Source of the DNA: Tropicimonas aquimaris
Lineage (GTDB): Bacteria; Pseudomonadota; Alphaproteobacteria; Rhodobacterales; Rhodobacteraceae
Assembly (NCBI RefSeq): GCF_042676185.1
Contig: NZ_JBHTJT010000038.1
Location: forward strand, 62,001-126,000
Direction of reading: 5' to 3'
Length of the DNA stretch: 64,000 nucleotides
The position numbers and the translations under genes were made by a program. Position 1 is the first letter of the stretch, and the number at the start of each line of letters is the position of its first letter. Shown piece by piece: positions 1 to 9,055 of this stretch. The notes under the pieces are model-generated. The model saw nothing but the letters and a program-made list of their open reading frames with translations, made no database searches and was not told the DNA's origin.

Positions 1-1
1 G

Positions 2-457
2 GATTTCCTCGTCAGCCGCGCCCGCGAGGGCGAGGCGCTTGCGCGGGTGCTCGGCGACCAGCTCGACCGGATCGAGAGCCTTGCCGCCGACGCCAGCGCG
101 CGTCTGGAGGGCCGCGCCGAGGCCGCCGGTCAGGCGCTGCGGGAGGCGCTGGCGCGAATCGTGGAGAACACCGAGTCCGTCGAGGAATCCCGGATCGCTC
201 AGGAACTGGCTCTGCTGGCGGTCAAGGCCGACATCACCGAGGAACTCGACCGGCTCGGCGCGCATATCGAAGCCGCGCGGGCACTGCTGACCGAAGAGGG
301 CGCGATCGGGCGCAAGCTGGAGTTCCTGACGCAGGAGTTCAACCGTGAGGCCAACACGCTCTGCTCCAAATCGCAGGACGTGGCGCTGACCCGGATCGGG
401 CTTGACCTCAAGGCGGTGATCGACCAGATGCGCGAACAGGTCCAGAATGTGGAGTAG
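2..457 (+). CDS. yicC: YicC family endoribonuclease, C-terminal part (5' end outside window)
   Basis: The reading frame is open from base 2, so only about the last 150 residues are present. The tail GRKLEFLTQEFNREANTL followed by a conserved C-S-K segment and a terminal helix ending near QMREQVQNVE is the hallmark of the YicC (DUF1732) family, characterised as a stress-linked endoribonuclease in E. coli. Much of the fragment is predicted helical and rich in Glu, Arg and Ala. The stop lies 6 bases before gmk, and the gmk ribosome-binding site overlaps the end of this gene. A yicC-gmk pairing is common in proteobacteria and suggests co-transcription. Confidence 0.9.
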   Translation, partial: DFLVSRAREGEALARVLGDQLDRIESLAADASARLEGRAEAAGQALREALARIVENTESVEESRIAQELALLAVKADITEELDRLGAHIEAARALLTEEGAIGRKLEFLTQEFNREANTLCSKSQDVALTRIGLDLKAVIDQMREQVQNVE

Positions 458-463
458 CACGAC

Positions 464-1108
464 ATGTCCGACCGCCGTGGCCTGCTAATCATCCTGTCGT
501 CTCCGTCGGGAGCGGGCAAGTCGACGCTGGCGCGGCGCCTGATGGATTGGGACGACAGCCTGTCCTTCTCAGTCTCCGCCACCACCCGGGCACCCCGCGA
601 CGGCGAGAGCGACGGGGTGGATTACCATTTCATCGGCGTGCCGGCCTTCAAGCAGATGGTTGCGGACGGGCAGATGCTCGAACATGCCCACGTCTTCGGC
701 AATTTCTACGGCTCGCCGAAGGGACCTGTCGAAGCTGCCATCAACAACGGCCGCGACGTCCTGTTCGATGTCGACTGGCAGGGCGCGCAGCAGATCCGCA
801 ATTCGGATCTCGGCAAGCACACGCTGTCGATCTTCATCCTGCCTCCGTCGATCACGGAGCTGCGCCGCCGGCTGATCTCGCGCGCCAAGGACACCGACGA
901 GGTGATCTCCAAGCGTATGCAGAAAAGCTGGGACGAAATCAGCCACTGGGGCAGCTACGACTACGTTCTGGTCAATGACGATCTCGACGCCACCTTCGAG
1001 CGGCTGAAGACCATCGTGACCGCGGAGCGGATGCGCCGGGCACAGCAGCCGAAGCTGCAGGAATTCGTTCGCCGGCTTCAGGCGGAATTCGAGGAGGGGC
1101 TGGAATGA
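464..1108 (+). CDS. gmk: Guanylate kinase
   Basis: 214 residues, the usual length for this cytosolic enzyme, which phosphorylates GMP to GDP with ATP. The P-loop SSPSGAGKST lies at residues 12-21. The GMP-binding region follows, with SATTRAPRDGESDG near residues 38-51 and the DVDWQGAQQI segment near 100-110. The start ATG is preceded by GGAG at 451-454, which overlaps the yicC stop. The stop overlaps the next gene by four bases (ATGA), so translation of the carbonic-anhydrase-like gene is probably coupled. Confidence 0.97.
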   Translation: MSDRRGLLIILSSPSGAGKSTLARRLMDWDDSLSFSVSATTRAPRDGESDGVDYHFIGVPAFKQMVADGQMLEHAHVFGNFYGSPKGPVEAAINNGRDVLFDVDWQGAQQIRNSDLGKHTLSIFILPPSITELRRRLISRAKDTDEVISKRMQKSWDEISHWGSYDYVLVNDDLDATFERLKTIVTAERMRRAQQPKLQEFVRRLQAEFEEGLE

Positions 1109-1623
1109 TCTACACACTCGACGGTGTGGCGCCGGAGATTGCCGAGAGCGCCTGGGTGGCGCCGGACGCCAACGTGATCGGCCGCATCGTGATCGGCGAG
1201 GATGCCTCGGTCTGGTTCGGCGTGACCCTGCGTGGCGACAACGAGCCGATCGTTCTGGGGGCCGGGTCCAACATCCAGGAAAACACCGTCTGCCACACGG
1301 ACATGGGCTTTCCGCTGACCATCGGCGCGGGCTGCACCATCGGGCACAAGGCGATGCTGCACGGCTGCACCATCGGCGACAACAGCCTGATCGGCATGGG
1401 CGCGACGGTGCTGAACGGCGCGAAGATCGGCCGGAACTGCCTGATCGGGGCCTGTGCGCTGATCACCGAGGGCAAGGAGATCCCGGACAACAGCCTGGTG
1501 ATGGGATCGCCGGGCAAGGTGGTTCGGCAGCTCGACGACAAGGCCATCGAGGGGCTGGAGGCCTCGGCCCTTGGCTACCAGCGACAGGCGCGGCGCTTCC
1601 GGGCAGGGCTGGCCCCGCTCTGA
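1105..1623 (+). CDS. Gamma carbonic anhydrase family protein (left-handed beta-helix)
   Basis: 172 residues with hexapeptide-repeat character (repeated I-G-x-x-x/V-x-G units) typical of the trimeric left-handed beta-helix fold. The three zinc-ligand histidines of the family are in place: H64 in NTVCHTD, and H81 and H86 in GHKAMLHGC. The family includes true gamma-class carbonic anhydrases and many proteins of unproven activity (YrdA/PaaY/CaiE types), so hydration of CO2 is possible but not shown. The start overlaps the gmk stop by four bases. Confidence 0.9.
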   Translation: MIYTLDGVAPEIAESAWVAPDANVIGRIVIGEDASVWFGVTLRGDNEPIVLGAGSNIQENTVCHTDMGFPLTIGAGCTIGHKAMLHGCTIGDNSLIGMGATVLNGAKIGRNCLIGACALITEGKEIPDNSLVMGSPGKVVRQLDDKAIEGLEASALGYQRQARRFRAGLAPL

Positions 1624-1699
1624 CGCACGTCGGCCCACACGGCAAGATGAAGACATGCGGCCCGGGCACAGGCGCTCCGGGTCAGAAGGAGACTCGGAA

Positions 1700-2917
1700 A
1701 TGAGTGCAGACGACACGCCCCGACGGAACGCGCAGCCGGAAACCACGATCCGGCGGATGCCCTGGCCCGAAGGCGTGAGCCGCCCGGTGGCGACGCCGAT
1801 GCAACCCTCGGTGGTCTACGCCGCGGAGAGCCCCGACGCGCTCGATGCGCAATACGAGGGCGTCACCTCTGGCTACACCTACGCCCGCGAGGGGCACCCG
1901 AACGCCGACGTGCTAGCCCGCCGGATCGACCGGCTCGAGGGCGCGACCGACGGTCTGGTGACAGGCTCTGGCATGGGCGCTGTGGGCGCGCTGATGTTGG
2001 GGCTGCTGAAATCGGGCGACCACGTCCTCGGCGGCGACCAGCTCTACGGCCGGACGCTGCGGATGCTGCGGGAGGATCTTCCGAAGCAGGGCATCGCGAC
2101 CTCGCTGGTCGACATGAGTTCGGTCGAGAGCGTGGCGGCGGCGCTGCGGCCGGAGACCCGGATGATCCTGCTGGAAGTGGTGTCCAACCCGACCATCCGC
2201 CTCGCCGACGTGGATGGCATCGCGGCGCTGGCGCGGGAGCGAGGGATCCGGCTGGTGGTGGACAACACCTTCACCACCCCGCGCAGCTTCCGACCCTTCG
2301 ACCACGGCGCGGATATCGTGATCCATTCGGTGACCAAGCTGCTGGCCGGTCATTCCGACGCGACGCTCGGCTATGTCGCGGCGCGTGACCCGGCGGACCG
2401 CGAGGCGATCCGCGTGGCGGCCACGACCTGGGGCTTCACGCCGAGCCCGTTCGATTGCTGGATCGCCGAGCGCGGGCTGTTCACTTTCGACCTGCGCTAC
2501 GATCGCGCTGAGGCCAATGCCACGGCGCTGGCCGATCACATCGCCGGTCTGCCCGGGGTGGCGCGCGTGCTCTATCCGGGACGGGCCGATCATCCGGATG
2601 CGGCGCGGGCGGCGAGCCTGCTCGGCCAGCGCTTCGGCAACATGCTGAGTTTCGAGGTGACGGGCGGGCGCGCGGCGGCGAATGCACTGGTGCGGGCGAT
2701 ACCCGATCTTCCCTTCGCGCCGACGCTCGGCGACGTCGGCACCACGCTCAGCCATCCGGCAACCTCCTCGCATCGGGCGCTGACGCCCGAGGCGCGGGCG
2801 GCGATGGGCATTTCGGAGGGCTTCTTCCGGGTTTCCGTCGGGATCGAGGATATCGCACTTCTCGAGGCAGATTTCACCCGCGGGATCGCTGCCGCAGCAG
2901 CCGCCGCGGCGGGCTAG
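1700..2917 (+). CDS. Cystathionine gamma-synthase/beta-lyase family PLP-dependent enzyme
   Basis: 405 residues of the Cys/Met metabolism PLP-enzyme family (fold type I). The PLP lysine is K213 in SVTKLLAGHSD. The cofactor-contacting motif SGYTYAREGHPN is at about residues 57-68, and the aspartate that binds the pyridine nitrogen is D188 in VVDNTF. The ATG at 1700 follows AAGGAG at 1687-1691, which decides the start; the same frame is open upstream to about 1571 but has no better site. Likely reactions are trans-sulfuration, beta-lysis or methionine gamma-lysis. Sequence alone does not separate these, so no gene symbol is given. Confidence 0.88.
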   Translation: MSADDTPRRNAQPETTIRRMPWPEGVSRPVATPMQPSVVYAAESPDALDAQYEGVTSGYTYAREGHPNADVLARRIDRLEGATDGLVTGSGMGAVGALMLGLLKSGDHVLGGDQLYGRTLRMLREDLPKQGIATSLVDMSSVESVAAALRPETRMILLEVVSNPTIRLADVDGIAALARERGIRLVVDNTFTTPRSFRPFDHGADIVIHSVTKLLAGHSDATLGYVAARDPADREAIRVAATTWGFTPSPFDCWIAERGLFTFDLRYDRAEANATALADHIAGLPGVARVLYPGRADHPDAARAASLLGQRFGNMLSFEVTGGRAAANALVRAIPDLPFAPTLGDVGTTLSHPATSSHRALTPEARAAMGISEGFFRVSVGIEDIALLEADFTRGIAAAAAAAAG

Positions 2918-2979
2918 GGCAGGGCGCGGGGCAGGCACGGGCTGGCCTGTTGCGGGCCTCGAAAAGGAGCCACGACAGG

Positions 2980-4026
2980 ATGACCACAGAGCTTTCCGCC
3001 TCGATCATGGCCGCCGTGCCGATGCCGCTGGTTCTCGTCGGTTCTGACGAGCGGATCCGCGTGATGAACAGCGCCGCGGCCGCCCTGTTCCGCGCCTCTG
3101 GCGAGGGTCGGCACTACGTCACCGTCCTGCGCCAGCCGGGGCTGCTGCTCGCCATCGAATCTGCGTTGCGCGAGGGCAGGGCGGCCCAGGCGCGCTACGT
3201 GCAAAAGGACATCGCGCGAGAGGCCACCTACAACGTCCGCGCCGAGCCGGTCTCCGGAACCACGGTGTCAGGCGTTCTGGTCTCCTTCGAGGATGTCAGC
3301 GACATGGAGCGCGCGGGGCAGATGCGGCGGGACTTCGTGGCCAATGTCAGCCACGAACTGAAGACCCCGCTGACCGCGTTGCTCGGTTTCATCGAGACCC
3401 TGCGGGGCGCCGCACGGGACGATCCGGCGGCGCGTGAACGCTTCCTTGACATCATGGAGCGGGAGGCCGAACGGATGAACCGGCTGGTGTCGGACCTGCT
3501 CTCCCTGAGCCGCGTGGAATCGGCGGAACGCCAGCGACCGACCGACCCGGTGGACATCGGGGAACTGGTGGACTCGACCCTCAACTCGCTCCGTACCCTG
3601 GCGGAAGCCAAGGGCGTGCGTTTCGAGACGCAGCGCGAGGACGACAGCGAACTGCTGGTCCCGGGCGACCCCGACCAGCTGCGCCAGGTTCTGATCAACC
3701 TCGTGGAGAACGCGATCAAGTACGGCGGCGAGGCGGGGCGCGTCACGGTGCTGCTATCGTTCCGGAGCCGTGAGCCGGCGTTCAAGGGGCCGGCGGTGGA
3801 GATCGTGGTGCAGGATTACGGCGACGGCATCGATCCGGTTCACATCCCCCGGCTGACCGAACGCTTCTATCGTGTAGACAACCACCGCTCACGCGAGATG
3901 GGCGGCACGGGCCTCGGCCTCGCGATCGCCAAGCATATCGTCAACCGGCATCGCGGACGGTTTCGAATCGATAGCAATCCGGGTGAGGGCGCCCGGTTTT
4001 CCGTGCTTCTGCCGGCCTTTTCGTGA
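2980..4026 (+). CDS. phoR: Phosphate regulon sensor histidine kinase PhoR
   Basis: 348 residues. A PAS-like N-terminal region (about 10-110) precedes the dimerisation/phosphoacceptor domain with H125 in NVSHELKTPLTALLG. The ATPase domain has its N-box around N244 (LINLVENAIKYG), DYGDG at 279-283 and GTGLGLA at 309-315. In phosphate starvation it would phosphorylate PhoB. I see no membrane-spanning segment, unlike E. coli PhoR, so it may sense through the Pst/PhoU complex from the cytoplasm. The start is chosen for the AAAAGGAG ten bases upstream. It lies directly before pstSCAB-phoU-phoB. Confidence 0.93.
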   Translation: MTTELSASIMAAVPMPLVLVGSDERIRVMNSAAAALFRASGEGRHYVTVLRQPGLLLAIESALREGRAAQARYVQKDIAREATYNVRAEPVSGTTVSGVLVSFEDVSDMERAGQMRRDFVANVSHELKTPLTALLGFIETLRGAARDDPAARERFLDIMEREAERMNRLVSDLLSLSRVESAERQRPTDPVDIGELVDSTLNSLRTLAEAKGVRFETQREDDSELLVPGDPDQLRQVLINLVENAIKYGGEAGRVTVLLSFRSREPAFKGPAVEIVVQDYGDGIDPVHIPRLTERFYRVDNHRSREMGGTGLGLAIAKHIVNRHRGRFRIDSNPGEGARFSVLLPAFS

Positions 4027-4194
4027 CGAATGTCGCGGATTTCCGATTGAAGGCCCGAAAGCGTTAACTTTTCTTCATGCGGAATCTCGTTCGGCGATTT
4101 TGCTGCCAGGGCAGAAGCTTGGCCGAATGTCTTTCGTCCGCATCGCCGACTTTCCTTGCGTCAATCCGAGCGTGATCTGCCTGAATCCAGCGCA

Positions 4195-4223
4195 CTGTCA
4201 CACAACTGTTACAAAACTTACAC
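4195..4223 (+). promoter_or_regulatory. PHO box (three direct repeats) upstream of pstS
   Basis: Three 7-base direct repeats, CTGTCAC (4195-4201), CTGTTAC (4206-4212) and CTTACAC (4217-4223), are spaced exactly 11 bases apart with A-rich 4-base spacers. This is the pattern bound by PhoB dimers (consensus CTGTCAT repeats). The site lies 83 bases before the pstS start and would substitute for a -35 element. It predicts induction of pstSCAB-phoU-phoB by phosphate starvation. Confidence 0.88.
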
Positions 4224-4305
4224 AAAAGCCCAACTGACGAAGACTAACACCCCGCCAAGGCCGTCGGAGAGCGACGGTCATGATAACCACCGCATGGAGA
4301 ATGCA

Positions 4306-5334
4306 ATGTCTCTCGTGAAGCTGACCGCCTCTGCTCTGGCGATCGCCGCTGTTTCCGCCACCGCCGCCGCTGCCCGTGACAACGTTCAGGTTGCCGGTTC
4401 CTCGACCGTGCTGCCCTATGCCTCGATCGTTGCCGAAGCCTTCGGCGAGAACTTCGACTTCCCGACCCCGGTTGTGGAAGGCGGCGGCTCGGGTGCCGGC
4501 CGCAAGAAATTGTGCGAAGGCGTGGGTGAAAACACCATCGACATCGCCAACTCCTCCAGCCGCATCAAGCAGTCGGACATCGACCTCTGCGCCCAGAACG
4601 GCGTGACCGAGATAATGGAAGTCCGCATCGGCTACGATGGCATCGTGTTCGCCTCGGACATCAACGGCCCGGATTTCGCCTTCACCCCGGCCGACTGGTA
4701 CAACGCGATCGCCGAAAAGATCGTGGTCGACGGCGCACTGGTCGCCAACCCGAACATGACCTGGGCAGACGTGAACCCGGAACTGCCGGCGCAGAAGATC
4801 ATGGCCTTCATCCCCGGCACCAAGCACGGAACGCGTGAAGTTTTCGACGAAAAGGTTCTGGAAGCCGGCTGTGAAGCCACCGGCGCCGCCGAAGCCTTCG
4901 CCGCTGCCGGCGACGCCGACCACAAGGGCTGCATGGCGCTTCGCACCGACGGCGCTTCGGTCGACATCGACGGCGACTACACCGAGACGCTGTCCCGCCT
5001 CGCAGCCAACCCGGAAGCCATCGGCGTGTTCGGCCTGTCCTTCTATGAGGCCAACACCGACAAGCTGATCGTCGCCACCATGGACGGCATCGTTCCCTCG
5101 ACCGAGTCCATCTCGACCGGCGAATACCCGGTGTCCCGTCCGCTCTACTTCTACGTGAAGAAAGCGCACCTGGGTGTGATCCCCGGCCTGCAGGAGTACA
5201 TCGACTTCTTCGTGTCCGACGAGATCGCCGGCCCGGATGGCCCGCTGGCCCAGTACGGCCTCGTGTCCGATCCCGAACTGGCCGCGACCCAGGAAGCCGT
5301 TGCCAACGGCGTTGTCATGGCCCCGCTCAACTAA
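4306..5334 (+). CDS. pstS: Phosphate ABC transporter, periplasmic substrate-binding protein PstS
   Basis: 342 residues with an N-terminal signal peptide (Lys at residue 5, Ala-rich core, cleavage near AAAARDN). The mature protein begins with VQVAGSSTVLPY, the conserved phosphate-binding start of PstS, and GGGSGAGRKKL near residues 62-72 forms another phosphate-contacting loop. The ATG at 4306 is preferred because GGAG lies six bases upstream; an in-frame ATG at 4294 has none. The PHO box upstream and the downstream permease and ATPase genes fit high-affinity phosphate uptake. Confidence 0.96.
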   Translation: MSLVKLTASALAIAAVSATAAAARDNVQVAGSSTVLPYASIVAEAFGENFDFPTPVVEGGGSGAGRKKLCEGVGENTIDIANSSSRIKQSDIDLCAQNGVTEIMEVRIGYDGIVFASDINGPDFAFTPADWYNAIAEKIVVDGALVANPNMTWADVNPELPAQKIMAFIPGTKHGTREVFDEKVLEAGCEATGAAEAFAAAGDADHKGCMALRTDGASVDIDGDYTETLSRLAANPEAIGVFGLSFYEANTDKLIVATMDGIVPSTESISTGEYPVSRPLYFYVKKAHLGVIPGLQEYIDFFVSDEIAGPDGPLAQYGLVSDPELAATQEAVANGVVMAPLN

Positions 5335-5350
5335 GGTGCCCAACCAGGAG

Positions 5351-5383
5351 GGTGGCGTCCATTGGGCGCCACCTTTGTCTTTT
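5351..5383 (+). terminator. Intercistronic hairpin with T-rich tail between pstS and pstC
   Basis: GGTGGCG (5351-5357) and CGCCACC (5367-5373) form a perfect 7-bp stem with a 9-base loop, followed by TTTGTCTTTT. It lies just after the pstS stop and before pstC. A partial terminator or 3' stabiliser here would raise PstS over the membrane components, the usual stoichiometry for binding proteins. The functional effect is inferred. Confidence 0.65.
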
Positions 5384-5405
5384 GAACTTAACGACGGGAT
5401 ATGCC

Positions 5406-6866
5406 ATGAGCGTCGGGCTGGTTTCGCTGATCGTCCTGCTGATCGCAGCAGTCGGATACATGATGGGCCGCAGGAAGGCGCTGAGTTCCGCCGGCGGAGA
5501 CATCCGCAAACTCCATTCCTTGCCCTCCTACTATGGACAGACGGTCCTGCTATTCGCGGCGGTTCCGGCCTTTCTGCTGATGTTCGTGTGGCTGTTCTTT
5601 CAGCCCATCTACATCGAAAGCTCCGTGACCGGGATGATCTCGCCATCGGATATTGCCGAGGGCAGTTCCGAATCGCTGGTGATGGCCGATGTGCGCCGGA
5701 TCGCGGGCGGACTTGATCAGCTCCTCGTTCAGGGCGATCTGTCGGAAGATGACATCTCGCGGATGCGTGCCGACGAGACGAACGTGCGCGAACGTCTCGC
5801 GCAGGCAGGCGTCGCTCTCGGCTCCGATGTCCAGCAGAGCGTGTTCGAGGCCGCCAAGGCATATCGCGGTCAGAACAGCGCCCTGTGGATGGCGATGGTC
5901 GTTGCGGTGCTGGCGCTCTCTCTCGCCGGTGCGGTGTTCTCTTACATGAAGATTGCCCCGAGTTACCGGGCCCGGAACGTTTCGGAAGCCGCAATCAAGG
6001 CCATCCTGATCCTGTCGTCCATGGTGGCGATCCTGACGACCGTGGGCATCGTGTTTTCGCTGCTGTTCGAGACGGCACATTTCTTCAGGCTCTATCCCGC
6101 CAAGGATTTCTTCTTCAACGCGACCTGGAACCCGCAGTTCCGCGGCGGTTCGGACCTTGGCATCCTGCCGCTGCTCTGGGGGACGCTCTACGTGTCGTTC
6201 ATTGCGCTTCTGTTCGCGGTGCCGATCGGCCTTTTCGCAGCCATCTACCTGTCGGAATACGCCAGCCCCAGGCTGCGTTCCATTGCCAAGCCGGCAATCG
6301 AGATCCTCGCGGGCATTCCGACCATCGTCTACGGTCTGTTCGCGCTGATCACCGTCGGCCCCATGCTCCGGGACTACTTCGCGCAGCCGCTCGGCCTCGG
6401 CGCGTCCTCCTCGTCCGTCATGACGGCAGGCATCGTGATGGCGATCATGCTGATCCCCTTCGTGTCCTCGCTGTCCGATGACATCATCAACGCGGTCCCA
6501 CAGGCGATGCGCGATGGGTCCTTCGGCCTGGGCGCAACCCATTCGGAGACCATCAAGCAGGTCGTCCTTCCCGCTGCGTTGCCGGGGATCGTCGGCGCCG
6601 TTCTGCTGGCGGCCTCTCGCGCCATCGGCGAAACCATGATCGTGGTCATGGGGGCAGGGGCCGCGGCAAAGCTGAGTTTGAACCCGTTCGAGGCAATGAC
6701 GACCATAACCGTCAAGATCGTGAGCCAGCTGACAGGCGACACGGAATTCGCTTCGCCGGAAACGCTGGTGGCCTTCGCACTCGGTCTCTCGCTTTTCGTC
6801 ATTACACTGGGCCTGAACGTTCTGGCCCTCTACATCGTGCGCAAGTACCGGGAGCAGTACGAATGA
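5406..6866 (+). CDS. pstC: Phosphate ABC transporter permease PstC
   Basis: 486 residues, longer than the roughly 320 of E. coli PstC. Two hydrophobic segments (about residues 3-19 and 42-62) and a further one near 160-180 flank an extra acidic loop that would lie outside the membrane. The C-terminal half is the binding-protein-dependent permease domain, with the EAA-type loop around AMRDGSFGLGATHSE and conserved RAIGETM. The ATG at 5406 is chosen over a GTG at 5352 because the latter sits inside the intercistronic hairpin. The stop overlaps the pstA start by four bases. Confidence 0.93.
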   Translation: MSVGLVSLIVLLIAAVGYMMGRRKALSSAGGDIRKLHSLPSYYGQTVLLFAAVPAFLLMFVWLFFQPIYIESSVTGMISPSDIAEGSSESLVMADVRRIAGGLDQLLVQGDLSEDDISRMRADETNVRERLAQAGVALGSDVQQSVFEAAKAYRGQNSALWMAMVVAVLALSLAGAVFSYMKIAPSYRARNVSEAAIKAILILSSMVAILTTVGIVFSLLFETAHFFRLYPAKDFFFNATWNPQFRGGSDLGILPLLWGTLYVSFIALLFAVPIGLFAAIYLSEYASPRLRSIAKPAIEILAGIPTIVYGLFALITVGPMLRDYFAQPLGLGASSSSVMTAGIVMAIMLIPFVSSLSDDIINAVPQAMRDGSFGLGATHSETIKQVVLPAALPGIVGAVLLAASRAIGETMIVVMGAGAAAKLSLNPFEAMTTITVKIVSQLTGDTEFASPETLVAFALGLSLFVITLGLNVLALYIVRKYREQYE

Positions 6867-8230
6867 CCGACGCAACTGCAAGTTCGCCTGCGGCCCCGAA
6901 GCCGAGCAGGCATCGGGGCTCGCTCCTGGAAGTGGATGCTCGCACCCGGCGTCGCAACGCATCGGAGCGCCGCTTCCGCCGGCTCGGGCTCGGAGCCATT
7001 GGCATCGGCGTCGCCGCGCTGATTATCCTCGTGACGTCCATTCTGAGCCAGGGCCTGCCGGCCTTCCAGCAGACCTTCATCGCGTTGGATGTTTACCTCG
7101 ACGAGACGAAGCTGGACAAGAACGGCAACCGGGACATCGAGGAGATCAAGAAGGTCTCGACCTTTGGCTACACGCCGCTGATCAACAGCGCGATGTCCGC
7201 GAAGATGGAGGAAATCGGGGTGACGGCCGAGGAATTCGGCCTGTCCGACAGGGACCTGACGGACATGATCTCCAAGGAAGCAGCCGCCGAGCTTCGTCGC
7301 CACGTGATCGCCAATCCGGACTCAATCGGTGAGACCGTCACCTTCGAGTTCCTCGCCAACGGCCGGATCGACGGCTATTTCAAGGGCAGGGTGACGATGG
7401 AGAGCGCCCAGCTGGACAGCAACGTCAGTCCCGGACAACTGCAGCTGGCCGATGCGCTTAAGGAAGGCGGCTCGCTCAGCACCCATTGGAACTGGGGTTT
7501 CTTCACAATGGCGGATGCCTCGGAGAACCGGCCCGAAGCAGCGGGTATCGGCGTCGCGATCATCGGTTCGATGTACATGATGATGGTCGTGCTGTGTCTG
7601 GCGCTGCCCATTGGTGTTGCCGCGTCGATCTACCTGGAGGAGTTCGCACCGCAGAACTGGTTCACCGACCTGATCGAGGTGAACATCTCAAACCTGGCGG
7701 CTGTTCCATCCATCGTGTTCGGTATCCTGGGCCTTGCGATCTTCATCAATTACGCCGGTCTGCCCCAGTCGGCGCCCATCGTCGGTGGCCTCGTGCTGAC
7801 CCTGATGACATTGCCGACGATCATCATCTCGACCCGCGCCTCCTTGAAATCGGTTCCCCCGTCGATTCGCGATGCCGCGCTCGGGGTAGGGGCCTCCAAG
7901 ATGCAGTCCGTGTTCCATCACGTGCTGCCGCTGGCCATGCCCGGCATCCTGACCGGCACCATCATCGGGCTGGCGCAGGCTCTGGGCGAAACCGCGCCGC
8001 TCATGCTGATCGGGATGGTGGCGTTCGTTCGGGAGTTCCCGTCGGCCCCGCCCGAAGGCTTCTTTGACCCGGCTTCGGCTCTGCCGGTGCAAGTCTACAA
8101 CTTCACCCAGCGGGCCGACCCCGCCTTTGTCGAACGTGCGTCCGGAGCGATTATCGTACTGCTGATCTTCCTGCTCTGCATGAACTTTATCGCCATTATT
8201 CTGCGTCGTCGTTTCGAACGCCGCTGGTAA
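6863..8230 (+). CDS. pstA: Phosphate ABC transporter permease PstA
   Basis: 455 residues, with an extended N-terminal region of the type seen in alphaproteobacterial PstA (DUF3333-like). A basic cytoplasmic tail of about 40 residues precedes the first membrane helix (GIGVAALIILVTSILSQG). An extramembranous region reaches to about residue 230, then the permease domain follows with the cytoplasmic loop SIRDAALGVGASK and ALGETAPLM. The start overlaps the pstC stop (ATGA). It forms the transmembrane pore with PstC, energised by PstB. Confidence 0.93.
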   Translation: MTDATASSPAAPKPSRHRGSLLEVDARTRRRNASERRFRRLGLGAIGIGVAALIILVTSILSQGLPAFQQTFIALDVYLDETKLDKNGNRDIEEIKKVSTFGYTPLINSAMSAKMEEIGVTAEEFGLSDRDLTDMISKEAAAELRRHVIANPDSIGETVTFEFLANGRIDGYFKGRVTMESAQLDSNVSPGQLQLADALKEGGSLSTHWNWGFFTMADASENRPEAAGIGVAIIGSMYMMMVVLCLALPIGVAASIYLEEFAPQNWFTDLIEVNISNLAAVPSIVFGILGLAIFINYAGLPQSAPIVGGLVLTLMTLPTIIISTRASLKSVPPSIRDAALGVGASKMQSVFHHVLPLAMPGILTGTIIGLAQALGETAPLMLIGMVAFVREFPSAPPEGFFDPASALPVQVYNFTQRADPAFVERASGAIIVLLIFLLCMNFIAIILRRRFERRW

Positions 8231-8244
8231 GGGGAGCGGAACCA

Positions 8245-9042
8245 ATGAATGATATGAGACCCGTGGAGCGTGCTGTGGAAACCAAGGAAATCAAGTTCGA
8301 ATGTCGTGACTGTCAGGTCTGGTACGGCGACACCCACGCCATCAAGGACGTGAGTGTCGACATTCAGGACAAGACCGTCACCGCATTCATCGGCCCATCG
8401 GGCTGCGGCAAGTCTACGTTCCTGCGCTGCCTCAACCGGATGAACGACACCATCGACATCGCCCGCGTCGAGGGCTCGTTCCTGCTGGACGGCGAGAGCA
8501 TCTACGACAAGCGTGTCGACCCGGTGCAGCTGCGCGCCAAGGTCGGCATGGTGTTCCAGAAACCGAACCCGTTTCCGAAGTCGATCTATGACAACGTCGC
8601 CTATGGCCCGCGCATTCACGGCCTTGCCAAGAACAAGGCGGAACTGGATGAAATCGTGGAGAAATCCCTTCGTCGCGGTGCCATCTGGAACGAGGTCAAG
8701 GACCGTCTCGACGCACCGGGCACCGGCCTCTCGGGCGGTCAGCAGCAGCGCCTGTGCATCGCCCGCGCCGTTGCGACCGAACCGGAAGTCCTGCTGATGG
8801 ACGAGCCGTGCTCGGCGCTCGATCCGATTGCGACCGCTCAGGTCGAGGAGTTGATCGACGAGCTGCGCGAAAGCTACTCGGTGGTGATCGTGACCCATTC
8901 GATGCAGCAGGCCGCGCGGGTCAGCCAGAAGACGGCCTTCTTCCACCTCGGCAACCTCGTGGAATTCGGCGAGACCGGACAGATTTTCACCAACCCGAAG
9001 GATCCCCGGACCGAAAGCTACATCACCGGTCGGATCGGGTAA
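8245..9042 (+). CDS. pstB: Phosphate ABC transporter ATP-binding protein PstB
   Basis: 265 residues, standard for PstB. Walker A is GPSGCGKST (residues 50-58), followed by the PstB-typical FLRCLNRMND. The ABC signature is LSGGQQQRLC and Walker B runs into DEPCSALDP. It lies 14 bases after pstA with GGGGAG upstream of the ATG. It hydrolyses ATP to drive phosphate import through PstCA. Confidence 0.97.
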   Translation: MNDMRPVERAVETKEIKFECRDCQVWYGDTHAIKDVSVDIQDKTVTAFIGPSGCGKSTFLRCLNRMNDTIDIARVEGSFLLDGESIYDKRVDPVQLRAKVGMVFQKPNPFPKSIYDNVAYGPRIHGLAKNKAELDEIVEKSLRRGAIWNEVKDRLDAPGTGLSGGQQQRLCIARAVATEPEVLLMDEPCSALDPIATAQVEELIDELRESYSVVIVTHSMQQAARVSQKTAFFHLGNLVEFGETGQIFTNPKDPRTESYITGRIG

Positions 9043-9055
9043 GGGAGCACGAAAA

